Shown: positions 8,079-18,231, numbered from the stretch's first letter. The stretch is DNA of 64,000 bases from an uncultured Rhodospirillales bacterium (GCA_903924855.1 CAIYCW010000017.1:19951-83950), one strand, 5' to 3'. The notes: generated by a model from the sequence alone, not told the origin. Translations and numbers: made by a program.

Positions 8079-9986
8079 ATGTCGGGCTTGTTCGGAGACG
8101 ACGAACCGGGCGGCGATCCCGATATCGACGACGCGCCGCCGCCGCCGGACGGCCCCGGCCTGTTCGGTGAGGCGCTGCCGGTGGCCCCGCGTGAGGCGCC
8201 GCCCGCGGCCGTGGCCTATCGCGTTCTGGCCCGCAAATACCGCCCCACCAGCTTTGCCGACCTGATCGGGCAGGAGGCGATGGTGCGCACGCTGCGCAAC
8301 GCCTTCGCGCTCGGCCGTGTGGCGCATGCCTTCATGCTGACCGGCGTGCGCGGCGTGGGCAAGACCACCACGGCGCGCATCATCGCCCGCGCGCTGAACT
8401 GCACCGGCATCGACGGCACCGGCGGGCCCACGGTGGAGCCCTGCGGCGTGTGTTCCAACTGTGTTGGCATTCTGGCGGATCGGCATCCGGATGTGACGGA
8501 GATGGATGCCGCCTCCAACACCGGCATCGACTCGGTGCGCGAGATCATCGAGGCGGTGCGCTTCCGCCCGATGCAGGCGCGCATGCGCGTGTTCATCCTC
8601 GATGAGGTGCACATGCTCTCCAAGCCCGCCTTCAACGCGCTGTTGAAGACGCTGGAGGAGCCGCCCCCCCATGTGAAGTTCATCTTCGCCACCACCGAGA
8701 TCCGCAAGGTGCCGATCACCGTGCTGTCGCGCTGCCAGCGCTTCGATCTGCGCCGTGTGTCCGTGGCCGAGCTGTCCGGCCATTACGGCCGCATCACCGC
8801 GAAGGAGGGCCGGGCGATCGAGCCGGAGGCGCTGCAGCTGATCGCGCGGGCGGCCGATGGCTCGGTGCGCGACGGGCTTTCGCTGCTCGACCAGGCCATC
8901 GCCCAGACGCCGGATGGGGAGGCGATCACGGCACCCGCGGTGATCGACATGCTGGGCCTGGCCGATCGCAGTGCCGTGTTCGACCTGTTCGAGGCGGTGA
9001 TGGCGGGCAAGACCGAACAGGCGCTGGCGATCACCGACAATGCCTTCGCCCGCGGGGCCGATCTGGGCGAGATGCTGGGCGATCTGCTCGATCTCATCCA
9101 TGTCACCACCCGTCTCAAGGCGATCCCCTCGCTGAAGGACAGCCACGATCTGCCGGAATCGGAGCGTGTGCGCGGTGCCGCCCTGGCCGAACGCCTGTCG
9201 ATGGCCTCGCTGGGCCGTGCCTGGCAGATGCTGCTCAAGGGCACTTCGGAGGTGGAGCAGGCGCCCGATCGTAGGGCTGCGGCCGAGATGGTGCTGATCC
9301 GCCTGTGCCACGTGGCCGAATTGCCGCCGCCCGCCGATCTGGTTCGCCGTCTGATGGAGAATGGCGCGGGGCCGGCCGCGATGGGGGGGCAGGGCCCGGC
9401 CCCCTCCGGTGGTGGCGTGCGGGCGGTGGCCAATGGCCACGCGCAGCCGGCAGCCCAAATGGCGCCCCAGCCAGCCCTCCAGCCAGCCCCTCGGCCAGCC
9501 GGCCCCAGCCTTGCGACCTTCCGGGACGTGGTGGCGCTGGTGTCCCATCAGCGTGAGGCCACGCTGCACGCGCATCTGGTGCACTCGGTGCATCTGGTGC
9601 GCTTCGCGCCGCCGGTGATCGAGCTGAACCCGCAGCCGGACGCCCCGCGCGACCTGGCGGCACGGCTTGCCGCCGTTCTGTCCGAGGCGTCCGGCACGCG
9701 CTGGACGGTGGCGCTCAGCTCCGAGCCGGGCGAGCCCACCCTGGCCGAGCAGGGCGACGCCGCCGATCACGCCCGCCGTCACCAGGCCGAGACCCATGAG
9801 CTGGTGCAGGCCATTCTGAAGGCCTTCCCCGGCGCGCGGATCGAGGCGGTGCGCGACAGTGCGGTGGATGCGTTCGGCCTGCCCTCCATCGTGCCCGATC
9901 CGGACGCCGAACCGGCCGATTTCGACCTGCCACCCCCGGGCGAGGAGCCCGACGAACCTGACAATTTCTGGGAGACCACAGCATGA
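8079..9986 (+). CDS. dnaX: DNA polymerase III subunit gamma/tau
   Basis: A 635-residue clamp-loader ATPase. After a Pro/Asp-rich leader of about 45 residues come [16 protein letters not shown], Walker [12 protein letters not shown], the zinc module (PCGVCSNC), Walker [10 protein letters not shown] and the SRC motif (VLSRCQRF). A long, variable Ala/Pro-rich tail follows, typical of tau. A G7 run near 9385 lies in the linker, but I see no convincing programmed-frameshift signal. The stop overlaps ybaB by 4 bases. Confidence 0.97.
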   Translation: MSGLFGDDEPGGDPDIDDAPPPPDGPGLFGEALPVAPREAPPAAVAYRVLARKYRPTSFADLIGQEAMVRTLRNAFALGRVAHAFMLTGVRGVGKTTTARIIARALNCTGIDGTGGPTVEPCGVCSNCVGILADRHPDVTEMDAASNTGIDSVREIIEAVRFRPMQARMRVFILDEVHMLSKPAFNALLKTLEEPPPHVKFIFATTEIRKVPITVLSRCQRFDLRRVSVAELSGHYGRITAKEGRAIEPEALQLIARAADGSVRDGLSLLDQAIAQTPDGEAITAPAVIDMLGLADRSAVFDLFEAVMAGKTEQALAITDNAFARGADLGEMLGDLLDLIHVTTRLKAIPSLKDSHDLPESERVRGAALAERLSMASLGRAWQMLLKGTSEVEQAPDRRAAAEMVLIRLCHVAELPPPADLVRRLMENGAGPAAMGGQGPAPSGGGVRAVANGHAQPAAQMAPQPALQPAPRPAGPSLATFRDVVALVSHQREATLHAHLVHSVHLVRFAPPVIELNPQPDAPRDLAARLAAVLSEASGTRWTVALSSEPGEPTLAEQGDAADHARRHQAETHELVQAILKAFPGARIEAVRDSAVDAFGLPSIVPDPDAEPADFDLPPPGEEPDEPDNFWETTA

Positions 9987-10306
9987 AGAACATCGCCGGC
10001 CTGATGAAGCAGGCCTCGCAGATGCAGAAGAAGATGGAAGAGATGCAGGCCTCGCTGGAGGCGATGACCATCGAGGGCACCGCGGGGGCCGGCATGGTCA
10101 CCGTCACGCTGTCCGGCAAGAACGAGCTGCGCTCGGTGCGCATCGACCCCAAGCTCGCCGATCCGGAGGAGATGGAGATGCTGCAGGACCTGCTGGTGGC
10201 GGCCCATGCCGATGCCAGGCGCAAGATCGAGGCGCTGTCGGCCGAGGAGATGCAGAAGCTGACCGGTGGGCTGAACCTGCCGCCCGGCCTCAAACTGCCG
10301 TTCTGA
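9983..10306 (+). CDS. YbaB/EbfC family nucleoid-associated protein
   Basis: A 107-residue DNA-binding protein. The N-terminal helix [20 protein letters not shown], the central [20 protein letters not shown] strand region and the C-terminal [13 protein letters not shown] are family-typical. It is translationally coupled to dnaX (ATGA overlap), the usual dnaX-ybaB arrangement. The expected next gene, recR, is absent, and a convergent GNAT gene follows instead. Confidence 0.95.
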   Translation: MKNIAGLMKQASQMQKKMEEMQASLEAMTIEGTAGAGMVTVTLSGKNELRSVRIDPKLADPEEMEMLQDLLVAAHADARRKIEALSAEEMQKLTGGLNLPPGLKLPF

Positions 10307-10326
10307 TCAGGCGGCCGCGTTCGGCC

Positions 10327-10866
10327 TCAATCGATCCAGTAGCGCCGCGCCAGCGCTCCGGGCTGGCGCGGATGGGGGATGATGTCGCGCAGCATGCCGC
10401 CATTGGCCTCGATCACCTTGATCGAGCCGATATTGTCATCCGAGCAGGTCAGCAGCAGCCGGCCGAGCCCGCCCGCGCGTGCCTCGATGATCGCCAGACG
10501 CAGGATATGCGTGCCGAACCCCCGGCGCTGCATCGAGGGTCGGATGGCATAGCCGATATTGCCGCCCCAGAGTTCCATCTCCGGCAGCAGCTGGAAGCGG
10601 ATATTGACCCGGCCGATGAAGGTGTAGGCGTGGGTGAGCCAGAGCTGGCGGTGCGGCACGCGCGGCACCAGCCGCCCGTCCGGCAGCAGCAGCGTGTCGC
10701 CCTGGGTGTTCAGCCAGGCCAGATGCAGCGCCTGGCTGTCTGGCGTGTTGCCGAGCAGCGGGGCGGCCGGTTCGATCTGGTAGCCTTCGGCGATGGCGGC
10801 CTGATATGACCGCAGATGCGTCATCGACGGCAGGTCGAGTCGGGAGTCTGCGGGAGAGAGGAACAT
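10327..10866 (-). CDS. GNAT family N-acetyltransferase
   Basis: A 179-residue acetyltransferase of the COG3981-like type. The acetyl-CoA loop is IRPSMQRRGFGTHIL, close to the R/Q-x-x-G-x-G/A signature, followed by a LLLTCSDDNIGSIKVIEANGG block. The substrate is unknown. It stands alone, convergent with ybaB and divergent from cca. The start could instead be the internal Met15, but the upstream ATG is kept because no better ribosome-binding site was found. Confidence 0.85.
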   Translation of the reverse strand: MFLSPADSRLDLPSMTHLRSYQAAIAEGYQIEPAAPLLGNTPDSQALHLAWLNTQGDTLLLPDGRLVPRVPHRQLWLTHAYTFIGRVNIRFQLLPEMELWGGNIGYAIRPSMQRRGFGTHILRLAIIEARAGGLGRLLLTCSDDNIGSIKVIEANGGMLRDIIPHPRQPGALARRYWID

Positions 10867-10905
10867 GATGTCAGACTATTGGCTGTTTGATGTCGCGTCG
10901 AGGTG

Positions 10906-12060
10906 ATGCCGATGAACGTGACTTGCCCGCAACCGGATTTGAACCGCTATCCCGGATTGACCCAGGTGCTCGACTGCCTGCCCGGTGCCCGGCTGGTGGG
11001 CGGCTGCGTGCGGGACTGGCTGGCCGGGCAGAGCGTGTCGGATATCGACCTTGCCACGCCTGACCCGCCGGACCAGGTGGCACAGGCGCTGGCCCGGGCG
11101 GGGCTGCGCGCCATTCCCACCGGCATGGCGCACGGCACCGTCACGGCGCTTGCGGGGGGGGGCAGCTTCGAGATCACCACGTTGCGCCGCGATGTTGCCA
11201 CCGACGGTCGCCACGCCGTCGTGGCGTTCACCGATGACTGGCTGGAGGATGCGGCACGGCGGGATTTCACCATCAACGCGATGTCGATGGACCGTGCGGG
11301 CAAGGTGTTCGATTATTTCGGCGGCCAGGCCGATCTTGCGGCCGGGGTGGTGCGCTTCGTGGGCGATGCGGCCAGCCGGATCACCGAGGATTATCTGCGC
11401 ATCCTGCGCTATTTCCGCTTCTTCGCCCGCTACAACCCCGCAGCGCCGGATGCGGATGCCGTCACCGCGATTGCCGCCCACGCAGAGGGGCTGGCGCGGC
11501 TTTCGGTGGAGCGGGTCTGGAGCGAGCTGAAGCGCATTCTGCAGGCCCAGGCGCCGGATTGCGCGTTGGCGTTGATGGCGGAGCTTGGCGTGCTGGACCG
11601 GCTGCTGCCCGGAGGGCGGCTGGCCCCGGTTGATGATTTGCCGGTCGATCCGCTGCTGCGCCTGTCCGCACTCTGGCCCAGCGGTCCCGCGCCGCTCAAC
11701 CTGTCCAGCGCCGAGGCGGATCGCCTGGCCCTGCTGCAGCAGGACGCGCCGGCGGATGCGGCGTCGGACGATGATCTGCGGCGTGCCTTGGCCGACACCG
11801 CCCCGGACATTCTGATCGGCCGCGCGTGGCGTCAGCGCCGCGGCGAGGCGCTGCGCGACCGCATCGCCGCCTTGCCGGTGCCGGTGTTTCCGCTGGCGGG
11901 GCGCGACCTGATGGCGCAGGGGCTGAAACCCGGCCCCGATCTCGGCCGTGCCCTGGCAAGGCTGCGCCAGACCTGGCTGAATTCCGGCTGCCGGCTGGAC
12001 CGCGCAGCCCTTCTGGATGTTTTGAACACTCACTTTCCGTCTGACGTGCCCAAAGTGTAG
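10906..12060 (+). CDS. cca: CCA tRNA nucleotidyltransferase / poly(A) polymerase family protein
   Basis: About 384 residues. The class II nucleotidyltransferase signature is clear: LVGGCVRDWL, then DIDLATP with the metal-binding aspartates, then RRDFTINAMS and YLRILRYFRFFARY. It adds or repairs the 3' CCA of tRNAs. The start is ambiguous between GTG 10903, ATG 10906 and ATG 10912. The gene ends directly in the second A/T hairpin element. Confidence 0.93.
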   Translation: MPMNVTCPQPDLNRYPGLTQVLDCLPGARLVGGCVRDWLAGQSVSDIDLATPDPPDQVAQALARAGLRAIPTGMAHGTVTALAGGGSFEITTLRRDVATDGRHAVVAFTDDWLEDAARRDFTINAMSMDRAGKVFDYFGGQADLAAGVVRFVGDAASRITEDYLRILRYFRFFARYNPAAPDADAVTAIAAHAEGLARLSVERVWSELKRILQAQAPDCALALMAELGVLDRLLPGGRLAPVDDLPVDPLLRLSALWPSGPAPLNLSSAEADRLALLQQDAPADAASDDDLRRALADTAPDILIGRAWRQRRGEALRDRIAALPVPVFPLAGRDLMAQGLKPGPDLGRALARLRQTWLNSGCRLDRAALLDVLNTHFPSDVPKV

Positions 12061-12130
12061 AAGTTTTTTTGCTTCTTTTTTTTCAAAAAAAGAAGTTCTT
12101 TCTTTGAAAAGAAAGAACCAAAGAAACTTT
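12060..12130. repeat. A/T-rich hairpin element, copy 2 (likely terminator of cca)
   Basis: Two stem-loops stand side by side: CTTCTTTTTTT with AAAAAAAGAAG (12072-12095) and GTTCTTTCTTT with AAAGAAAGAAC (12095-12118). An outer GAAGTTT with AAACTTTC can close both into a three-way structure. It begins at the cca stop and separates cca from the ABC exporter on the same strand. It resembles the copies at 6.1-6.2 and 21.8-21.9 kb. Confidence 0.75.
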
Positions 12131-12186
12131 CATCACTCGGGTGCCGCCGATTGGCATCGGGCGTGGCAGGCTGGTAAAGCCGGGGC

Positions 12187-13932
12187 ATGAAGCGTCTCAT
12201 TCCCGCCCTCAATCCCATGCTCCTGCGTCTGTGGCGCGAGGATATCCGCAAGCACTGGTCCATGCTGGGGCTGACCATCGTGCTGACCGGGCTGATGGCC
12301 GGGCTGCAGGCGCTGTATCCCGCCGTGGTGCAGCGCGCGATCGACATGTTCGCGGCCCATGATGCGCGCATCCTGTATCAGGTGCCGGTGCTGGTGCTGA
12401 TCATCACCTCGGCCAAGGCGCTGGCGCAGTATTTCCAGGCCATTCTGGTGCAGCAGATCGTGCTGCTGGCCATACGCGGCCTGCAGAACCGCATGTTCGC
12501 CCGGCTGATGACCGCCGATCTGGCCCGTGTCGAGCGTGAGGCGCCGGCGGCACTCGCCGCGCGCTTCACCACCGATGCCGCGATGATCCGCGATGCGCTG
12601 GTGCGCGCGGTCAACACGTTCGGCGATGCGGTGAAGGTGGTGGGGTTGGTGGCCGCCATGCTTTATCTGGATTGGGTGCTGAGCGCCGTCTCACTGTTGC
12701 TGTATCCGCTGGCGGCGGTGCCGATCCAGCGCATCGGCAAGCGCATCCGCCGGGCATCCGGCGGGATGCAGGAGCGCATGGGCGAGACCGCGACGCTGCT
12801 GACCGAAAGCTTCACCCAGGCGCGCACCGTGCGCGCCTATGGGCTGGAGGCGCGTGAGACGGCGCGGGCCGAGCATGCCTTTGCCGAGCTCTACCACGCC
12901 ATGCTGCGCATCATCCGCGGCCGCAGCCGGGTGGATCCGCTGCTGGAGGTGATCGGCGGCGGTGCCATCGCGGGTGTGCTGGGCTTTGCCGGCTGGCGTG
13001 CCTCGCAGGGGCAGAGCACGATCGGCGATTTCTCGGGATTTCTCACCGCCCTGCTGCTGACCGCCCAGCCGCTGCGGGCGCTGGGCAATCTGAATGCCGC
13101 CGTGCAGGAGGGGCTTGCCGGGCTGGAGCGCGTGTTTGGCGTGATCGACGAGAAGCCGGGCGTGGCCGACCGCGCAGGCGCCGTGGCCCTGCCGCCCGGG
13201 CCCGGCCGCCTGGTGTTCGACGCTGCAAGCTTCGCCTATCCGGATGGGCGGCATGGTCTGCGCGGCCTGTCCTTCACCGCGGAGGCCGGCCTCACCGTGG
13301 CACTCGTGGGGCCGTCGGGGGCTGGCAAATCCACGGCACTTGCGCTGATCCCGCGGCTTTACGACCTCACCGGTGGCGAGATCACGCTGGATGGGCAGCC
13401 GCTTGCCTCGGTCACGCTGGAAAGCCTGCGCGCCGCCATTGCCTATGTCGGCCAGGACACGCTGCTGTTCGATGACAGTGTGGCGGCCAATATCCGCATG
13501 GGCCGGGCCGATGCGAGCGATGCCGAGGTGGAGGAGGCGGCGCGGGCCGCCGCTGCCGCGGATTTCATCGCGGCCCTGCCGCAGGGCTACGCCACGATGG
13601 TGGGACCTGGCGGCGGCAGGCTGTCCGGCGGGCAGCGCCAGCGCATCTCGCTGGCCCGCGCGCTGCTGCGCAACCCGCGCATCCTGCTGCTCGATGAGGC
13701 GACCTCGGCGCTGGATGCTGAAAGCGAGGCGCTGGTGCAGCACGCGCTGGCCACGCTGCGCCAGGGGCGCACCACGATCATCGTGGCGCATCGCCTGTCC
13801 ACCGTGCGCGACGCGGATCTGGTGGTGGCGATGGCGGAGGGCATGGCGGTTGAAAGCGGCAGTCATGCCGAATTGCTGAGCCGGAACGGGCTCTATGCCA
13901 GGCTGGTGCGCACCCAGGAACTGGCGGCCTGA
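12187..13932 (+). CDS. ABC exporter, fused permease-ATPase (MsbA-like)
   Basis: A 581-residue half-transporter. About six membrane segments lie in the first 300 residues. The ATPase follows with Walker A GPSGAGKST (about residue 375), Q-loop, signature LSGGQRQRISLARA and Walker B ILLLDEATSALD. Length and layout fit lipid A-core flippases (MsbA) and multidrug half-exporters, which act as homodimers in the inner membrane. No lipid A or kdtA gene is adjacent, so the substrate is not assigned. Confidence 0.92.
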   Translation: MKRLIPALNPMLLRLWREDIRKHWSMLGLTIVLTGLMAGLQALYPAVVQRAIDMFAAHDARILYQVPVLVLIITSAKALAQYFQAILVQQIVLLAIRGLQNRMFARLMTADLARVEREAPAALAARFTTDAAMIRDALVRAVNTFGDAVKVVGLVAAMLYLDWVLSAVSLLLYPLAAVPIQRIGKRIRRASGGMQERMGETATLLTESFTQARTVRAYGLEARETARAEHAFAELYHAMLRIIRGRSRVDPLLEVIGGGAIAGVLGFAGWRASQGQSTIGDFSGFLTALLLTAQPLRALGNLNAAVQEGLAGLERVFGVIDEKPGVADRAGAVALPPGPGRLVFDAASFAYPDGRHGLRGLSFTAEAGLTVALVGPSGAGKSTALALIPRLYDLTGGEITLDGQPLASVTLESLRAAIAYVGQDTLLFDDSVAANIRMGRADASDAEVEEAARAAAAADFIAALPQGYATMVGPGGGRLSGGQRQRISLARALLRNPRILLLDEATSALDAESEALVQHALATLRQGRTTIIVAHRLSTVRDADLVVAMAEGMAVESGSHAELLSRNGLYARLVRTQELAA

Positions 13933-14052
13933 CCGCAACGGCCGCGATCATCACGCATCTCCACACGGATATGTCATGTTTTGGCCGCTTGCCGAAACTT
14001 CGTCGCAATGCACATAAGTTGACATGATTGCGATAAAGTTACGGGAGCCTGC

Positions 14053-14898
14053 GTGACACAAATTCGGACGATTGGCCTGAGATCGGCGTTGGTTGCCGTG
14101 GGATTGATGGCAATGCTGAGCCAGGCTTCGGCACAGTCTCCGGCCGTTGTTCTGGCTGCCACCAGCTCCGTTGTCGATTCGGGATTGTTGGCGCGCATTC
14201 TGCCGGTGTTCACCCAGCAGACCGGAATTCCGGTCACGGTCGTCGCCGCCGGCACCAGGCGGGCGCTGGAGGCGGCAAGCCAGGGGCGTGCCGATCTTGT
14301 GCTGGCGCATGACGCGCTGGCCGAACAGGAGTTTCTGGCGTCCGGCCAGGGCGTGTCGCGCCGTGAGATCGCGTGGAACGATCTGCTGCTGGCCGGCCCG
14401 AAATCCGATCCGGCCAGGATCGGCGGGACACGCAATGCGGTGGCCGCGTTGCGCGCGATCGCCGATCACGGCGTGGATTTCGTCTCCCGGCGCGATCACG
14501 GCGTGGGTGACGCCGCGGAACACCGGCTGTGGCGTGACGCCGGCCTGAACCCGCTCACCATGCCATGGTATCATGTGGTGGATGGCGGGCAGGGTGCCTC
14601 TATCGTGCAGGCGGCGAAGCTTGGCGCCGTTGTGCTCACCGATCGCGGCACCTGGCTTGCGACAACCAATCGCTCCGATCTGGTGCCGCTGGTGCAGGGC
14701 GATCAGGCCTTCATCAACCGCTATGACATCGTCCAGCTCAACCCCGCCCTGCACCCCAGCGCCCGCCTGTCCGAGGCGCGGGCGCTGGCCGAGTGGCTGG
14801 CCAGCCCGGACGGCCAAAGCCAGATCGGCGCGCTGCGCATCGACGATCAGCAGCTGTTCCATCCGGATGCCGATCAGCCCTTGCCGGGTGCCTCCTAG
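14053..14898 (+). CDS. Oxyanion-type (tungstate/molybdate-like, TupA family) substrate-binding protein, orphan
   Basis: A 281-residue periplasmic binding protein with a GTG start preceded by ACGGGAG. It has a Sec signal cleaved near SQASAQS. The mature N-terminus LAATSSVVDSGLLARILPVF, then VVAAGTRRALEAASQGRADLVLAHD, follows the TupA/WtpA pattern, in which the T-S/T-S loop binds WO4 or MoO4. No TupB permease or TupC ATPase is adjacent, and the neighbour is a convergent binding protein 8 bases away. Specificity is inferred from the family. Confidence 0.75.
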   Translation: MTQIRTIGLRSALVAVGLMAMLSQASAQSPAVVLAATSSVVDSGLLARILPVFTQQTGIPVTVVAAGTRRALEAASQGRADLVLAHDALAEQEFLASGQGVSRREIAWNDLLLAGPKSDPARIGGTRNAVAALRAIADHGVDFVSRRDHGVGDAAEHRLWRDAGLNPLTMPWYHVVDGGQGASIVQAAKLGAVVLTDRGTWLATTNRSDLVPLVQGDQAFINRYDIVQLNPALHPSARLSEARALAEWLASPDGQSQIGALRIDDQQLFHPDADQPLPGAS

Positions 14899-14906
14899 GG
14901 GAAAGT

Positions 14907-15920
14907 TCAGGGCTTGGGCCTGTACAGCGCGTCGATGAAGCCGCTGCGGTCCAGCGCGGTGACGAAGCTGGAATCGGCGAAGGTCTCAAGCCTGGTCACC
15001 TGCATCGCGCGGTAGGGGAACAGCGATTTGATGAGCTTCAACCCGTCCAGTGACGGATAGGGCTTGCTGGGCAGGCGCTGGGCGGAGGCGTAGACGGCGG
15101 CCAGCTTCTCTGGGTCGGTGATGCCGAACCAGCGGGTGAGCGAGTCGTAGGCGGCCGCGCGGTCGGTCTTCATCAGGGCGATGGCTTCCACGCTTGCCTT
15201 CATGAAGCGGGACGCCGCCTCGTGGTTGGCGGCAAGCCAGCTTGCCAGCGCGTTCACGCCCGAGCCCGGCATGGGATAGTTGAACTGCGCCATATCGGCC
15301 AGATCGGTCAGCCCGTCGCGCCTGGCGGCGGCGATGGCAAGCTCGCTGCCGGCCATCGCGTCCACCCGCCCGTTGACGATATCGCCTTCCGAGGGCGCTC
15401 CCTCATACATCTCCACGTCCCGGATCGGGTCGATGCCGTTGCGTTTCAGCAGCAGCAGCACCGCCAGATGGTCCAGCGAGCCCGGGCTGCTGAAGCCGAT
15501 GCGCTTGCCTTTCAGCTGGGCGGGCGTGGTGATGTCCCGGCGGGCGAGGACGTGGAAGCGGATGACATTGTCCATCGTGGCCAGGATCACCCGGTGCTGC
15601 GTGTGCGCGACCGTGGTCATGCGCACGATGGTGGGGCTGCCGCCGCCGATGTTGATATCCGCCACCACATTGCTGCGGATGTTCTTCGGCGGGACGATGA
15701 CCCCTTCCTCGCGCACCGCCTCGGCCGCGCGGGGGGTGATGAACATGTCCACCGCAAGCCCGTTGCGTTCGAAGATGCCGTGATCATAAGCCATGATGGT
15801 GGAGAGTTTGGTGAGCGACACGTCGCCCAGCTCGACTGTGACCGGCAGGCGCTCCTGTGCCTGTGCCAGATTGGGCAGAAGCAGTGCCGCCAGCATGAGG
15901 GCGATCCGTTTCCTGTGCAT
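14907..15920 (-). CDS. NMT1/SsuA-type ABC substrate-binding protein, orphan
   Basis: The start is set at MHRKRIALMLAALLL (337 residues), which places a clean signal peptide with cleavage after AQA; the frame upstream is open but lacks sense. The mature protein has the SsuA/TauA layout: IMAYDHGIFERNGLAVD, then DINIGGGSPTIVRM, then LKGKRIGFSSPGSLDHLAV. This class binds sulfonates, nitrate, thiamine precursors or aromatic acids. No permease or ATPase is adjacent. The SsuBC-like pair at 20.3-21.8 kb lacks a binding protein and could be its partner. Confidence 0.82.
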   Translation of the reverse strand: MHRKRIALMLAALLLPNLAQAQERLPVTVELGDVSLTKLSTIMAYDHGIFERNGLAVDMFITPRAAEAVREEGVIVPPKNIRSNVVADINIGGGSPTIVRMTTVAHTQHRVILATMDNVIRFHVLARRDITTPAQLKGKRIGFSSPGSLDHLAVLLLLKRNGIDPIRDVEMYEGAPSEGDIVNGRVDAMAGSELAIAAARRDGLTDLADMAQFNYPMPGSGVNALASWLAANHEAASRFMKASVEAIALMKTDRAAAYDSLTRWFGITDPEKLAAVYASAQRLPSKPYPSLDGLKLIKSLFPYRAMQVTRLETFADSSFVTALDRSGFIDALYRPKP

Positions 15921-16121
15921 CCTGCGTGCTCCCCTTTTGTGTTTTTTGAGGCGTTGCGGGAAGCTTATGGCGAAACGGTCCAAGGCTTACAGAGGTTTCA
16001 CCCCGCAGCGGCATTTCGTCACGCGCTCGCCATGATCCGCGCACAATTCGATCTGATAGTGTGCATCAAGGCGATGGGAGATGACCGCCCCCAGGACCGG
16101 ATCGATGATTGGAGTATCGCC

Positions 16122-16541
16122 ATGAAAAAGCTTATGCACTCTGCGCTTGCCGCCACCATCCTGCTTGCTTCCACCGGTCTTGCCTCGGCCCAGCCCTATC
16201 AGGGCCAGCCCTATCGAGGTCAGCAGGAGCAGCGCTACGAACAGCGCCCCGATGGGCGCTACGAGCCGCGCCCGGATGGCCGCTTCATCCAGCGCGACGG
16301 CCGCTATGTGGAACAGCAGCGCGAGGAGCACCGCTACCGCGAGGTGGAGGAACATGAGGGCTGGCGCCGCGGCCAGGCGATCCGTCATGAGGATTGGGAT
16401 CGTGGCCGCCGTGTTGACTACCGCGAATACCAGCTGCGCGAGCCGCCGCGTGGCTATGAGTGGCGGGAGGTGAACGGCGCCTTCGTGCTTGGCGCCATCG
16501 CCACCGGCGTGATCGCCTCGATCCTGCTCAACGCGCGCTGA
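16122..16541 (+). CDS. RcnB family protein
   Basis: A 139-residue exported protein. It starts MKKLMHSALAATILL with cleavage near ASAQP. A low-complexity Gln/Arg/Tyr/Gly-rich middle has repeated RPDGRY-type units. The C-terminus is typical of RcnB: GRRVDYREYQLREPPRGYEW, then a hydrophobic AFVLGAIATGVIASILL. E. coli RcnB is a periplasmic factor in nickel/cobalt homeostasis. Placement near VIT and Nramp genes supports a metal-related role, but no direct evidence exists here. Confidence 0.82.
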   Translation: MKKLMHSALAATILLASTGLASAQPYQGQPYRGQQEQRYEQRPDGRYEPRPDGRFIQRDGRYVEQQREEHRYREVEEHEGWRRGQAIRHEDWDRGRRVDYREYQLREPPRGYEWREVNGAFVLGAIATGVIASILLNAR

Positions 16542-16617
16542 TTGCGCGCCATCGGGTGTGGGCGGCCGGATTGAGGCCGGCCGCCCACACCGGTGTTGCC
16601 CCAATTCAGACCACAGT

Positions 16618-17316
16618 TCAGACCACGGTTCCGAACACCGCGCCAACAGCTGCCGTCACGGCCATTGCCATGGCGCCCCAGAATGTGACCCGCAGCATGG
16701 AACGCAGGATTGGCGCGCCGCCAACCCGGGCCGACAGAGCGCCCAGTGCCGCCAGCAGCACCACCGACGCCGCACTCACCACCGGTCCTGCCTGGTTGGC
16801 CGGCACTGCCATCGCGACCAGCAGCGGCAGCAACGCGCCCGACGAAAAACAGATGGCCGAGGTGACGGCAGCCTGGACCGGATTGGCCGCACTGATCTCC
16901 GTCATCCCCAGTTCATCGCGCAGATGCGTCTCAAGCGCGCCATGGGCGGTCAACTGCTTGGCGACCTCGGCGGCCAGGGTTGGCTCAAGCCCACGGCTTT
17001 GCCAGATCGCCGTGAGTTCTGCCAATTCGGCGGCGGGAAAATCCCGCAACTCCCGGGACTCCTTGGCAAGATCGGCCGCCTCGGTGTCCGCCTGGGAACT
17101 CACCGACACATATTCGCCGGCGGCCATCGCCATGGCGCCGGCGGCCAGCCCGGCCAGGCCCGCGATCAGGATCGACTGCCGGTCCGGTGAGGCGGAGGCG
17201 ACGCCAACGATCAGGCTGGATGTCGAGATCAGCCCATCATTGGCGCCCAGCACAGCCGCGCGCAGCCAGCCAACGCGCGCGATCAGATGGGATTCACGCA
17301 TTGGGTGCGAACTCAT
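16618..17316 (-). CDS. VIT/CCC1 family iron/manganese transporter
   Basis: A 232-residue inner-membrane protein with about five membrane segments. The family start WLRAAVLGANDGLISTSSLI and the AAGEYVSVSSQADTEAADL motif are intact, followed by a cytosolic acidic helical region of the kind that binds Fe2+ in plant VIT1. It probably exports Fe2+ or Mn2+. It lies downstream of an SDR gene on the same strand, separated by a hairpin. Confidence 0.92.
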   Translation of the reverse strand: MSSHPMRESHLIARVGWLRAAVLGANDGLISTSSLIVGVASASPDRQSILIAGLAGLAAGAMAMAAGEYVSVSSQADTEAADLAKESRELRDFPAAELAELTAIWQSRGLEPTLAAEVAKQLTAHGALETHLRDELGMTEISAANPVQAAVTSAICFSSGALLPLLVAMAVPANQAGPVVSAASVVLLAALGALSARVGGAPILRSMLRVTFWGAMAMAVTAAVGAVFGTVV

Positions 17317-17352
17317 GGCGGGCCACTCCTGCAGGATTGTTCCGAACTTCAG

Positions 17353-17370
17353 GGTCCGATCGGTCGGACC
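17353..17370 (-). terminator. Short hairpin between SDR and VIT genes
   Basis: GGTCCGA pairs with TCGGACC around a TCGG tetraloop. It lies 16 bases beyond the SDR stop codon on the minus strand. No U-tract follows, so it may be only a weak or Rho-assisted terminator or a processing site. Confidence 0.35.
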
Positions 17371-17385
17371 GTGCTCTCGGTCACT

Positions 17386-18126
17386 CTACACGTGCTGGCC
17401 GCCGGAGATGTGGATCTCCGCCCCGTTGATGTAGCTGGACGCCTCGCTGCACAGGAAATGGATGGTCTCCGCCACCTCCCGCGGTTCGCCGAGGCGTCCC
17501 ATCGGGACGGAGCGCGCCACCAGGGCGTCGGTGCCGGGCGAGAGGATGGCGGTCTTGATCTCACCCGGGGCGATCGCGTTGCAGCGCACATTGTGGGCGC
17601 CAAGCTCGCTTGCGATCTCACGCGTGAGTGCCGCGAGGGCCGCTTTCGAGGCGGCATAGGCCACGCCCGCGAAGGGATGGACGCGCGAGCCCACGATCGA
17701 CGTGACATTGACGATCGAGCCCCGCGCCGCCTCCAGCTCCGGCACCAGGGCGCGCACCAGCAGGGCGGTGGAAACCAGGTTGACGTTGAGCACCTGGGTC
17801 CAGGCATGGGCATCGGTGTCCAGCACGCCCAGACGGGCACCCCCCGGGCCTTTTGGCGAAATGCCGGCATTGTTGACCAGCGCGTGCAGCCGGCCGTTGG
17901 GAAGCCTGGCGCGCACCTCGGCCGCCAGGGCGTCGATGGCGGAAAGATCCGCAAGATCCGCCTGGATATGCGCGGCCTTGGCGGCCGGCCAGCCGCAGGC
18001 CGGGTCGAAAGGCTGGCGCGAGACGGTCAGAATCCGCCAGCCGCGCGACTGGAACAGCTTGACCGTGGCATGGCCGATGCCGCGGCTGGCGCCGGTGAGC
18101 AGCATGATGCGCTGTTCGTCTGCCAT
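17386..18126 (-). CDS. SDR family NAD(P)-dependent oxidoreductase
   Basis: A 246-residue classical short-chain dehydrogenase. TGASRGIG cofactor loop at 11-18, NNAG motif, catalytic Ser in VTSIVGS and Y-x3-K in AYAASKAAL are all present, with C-terminal ISGGQHV. The substrate is unknown. It is divergent from mntH and upstream of the VIT gene, so its association with the metal genes is only positional. Confidence 0.92.
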   Translation of the reverse strand: MADEQRIMLLTGASRGIGHATVKLFQSRGWRILTVSRQPFDPACGWPAAKAAHIQADLADLSAIDALAAEVRARLPNGRLHALVNNAGISPKGPGGARLGVLDTDAHAWTQVLNVNLVSTALLVRALVPELEAARGSIVNVTSIVGSRVHPFAGVAYAASKAALAALTREIASELGAHNVRCNAIAPGEIKTAILSPGTDALVARSVPMGRLGEPREVAETIHFLCSEASSYINGAEIHISGGQHV

Positions 18127-18231
18127 GGGGCGGGTCCTGTCCTGATGTGATGTGCGCGCTGTCCCGCATTCCGATCCGTTCCGGCGCTGCGAGGCAAGGC
18201 TGATTTTTCGGTGAAGCCTCTTGATCGAAAT

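Noticed and set aside
9361..9420. Possible programmed frameshift in dnaX at a G7 run
   Set aside because: The run lacks the A-rich slippery heptamer and a clear downstream stem-loop, and the -1/+1 products cannot be judged. Kept as ordinary linker sequence.
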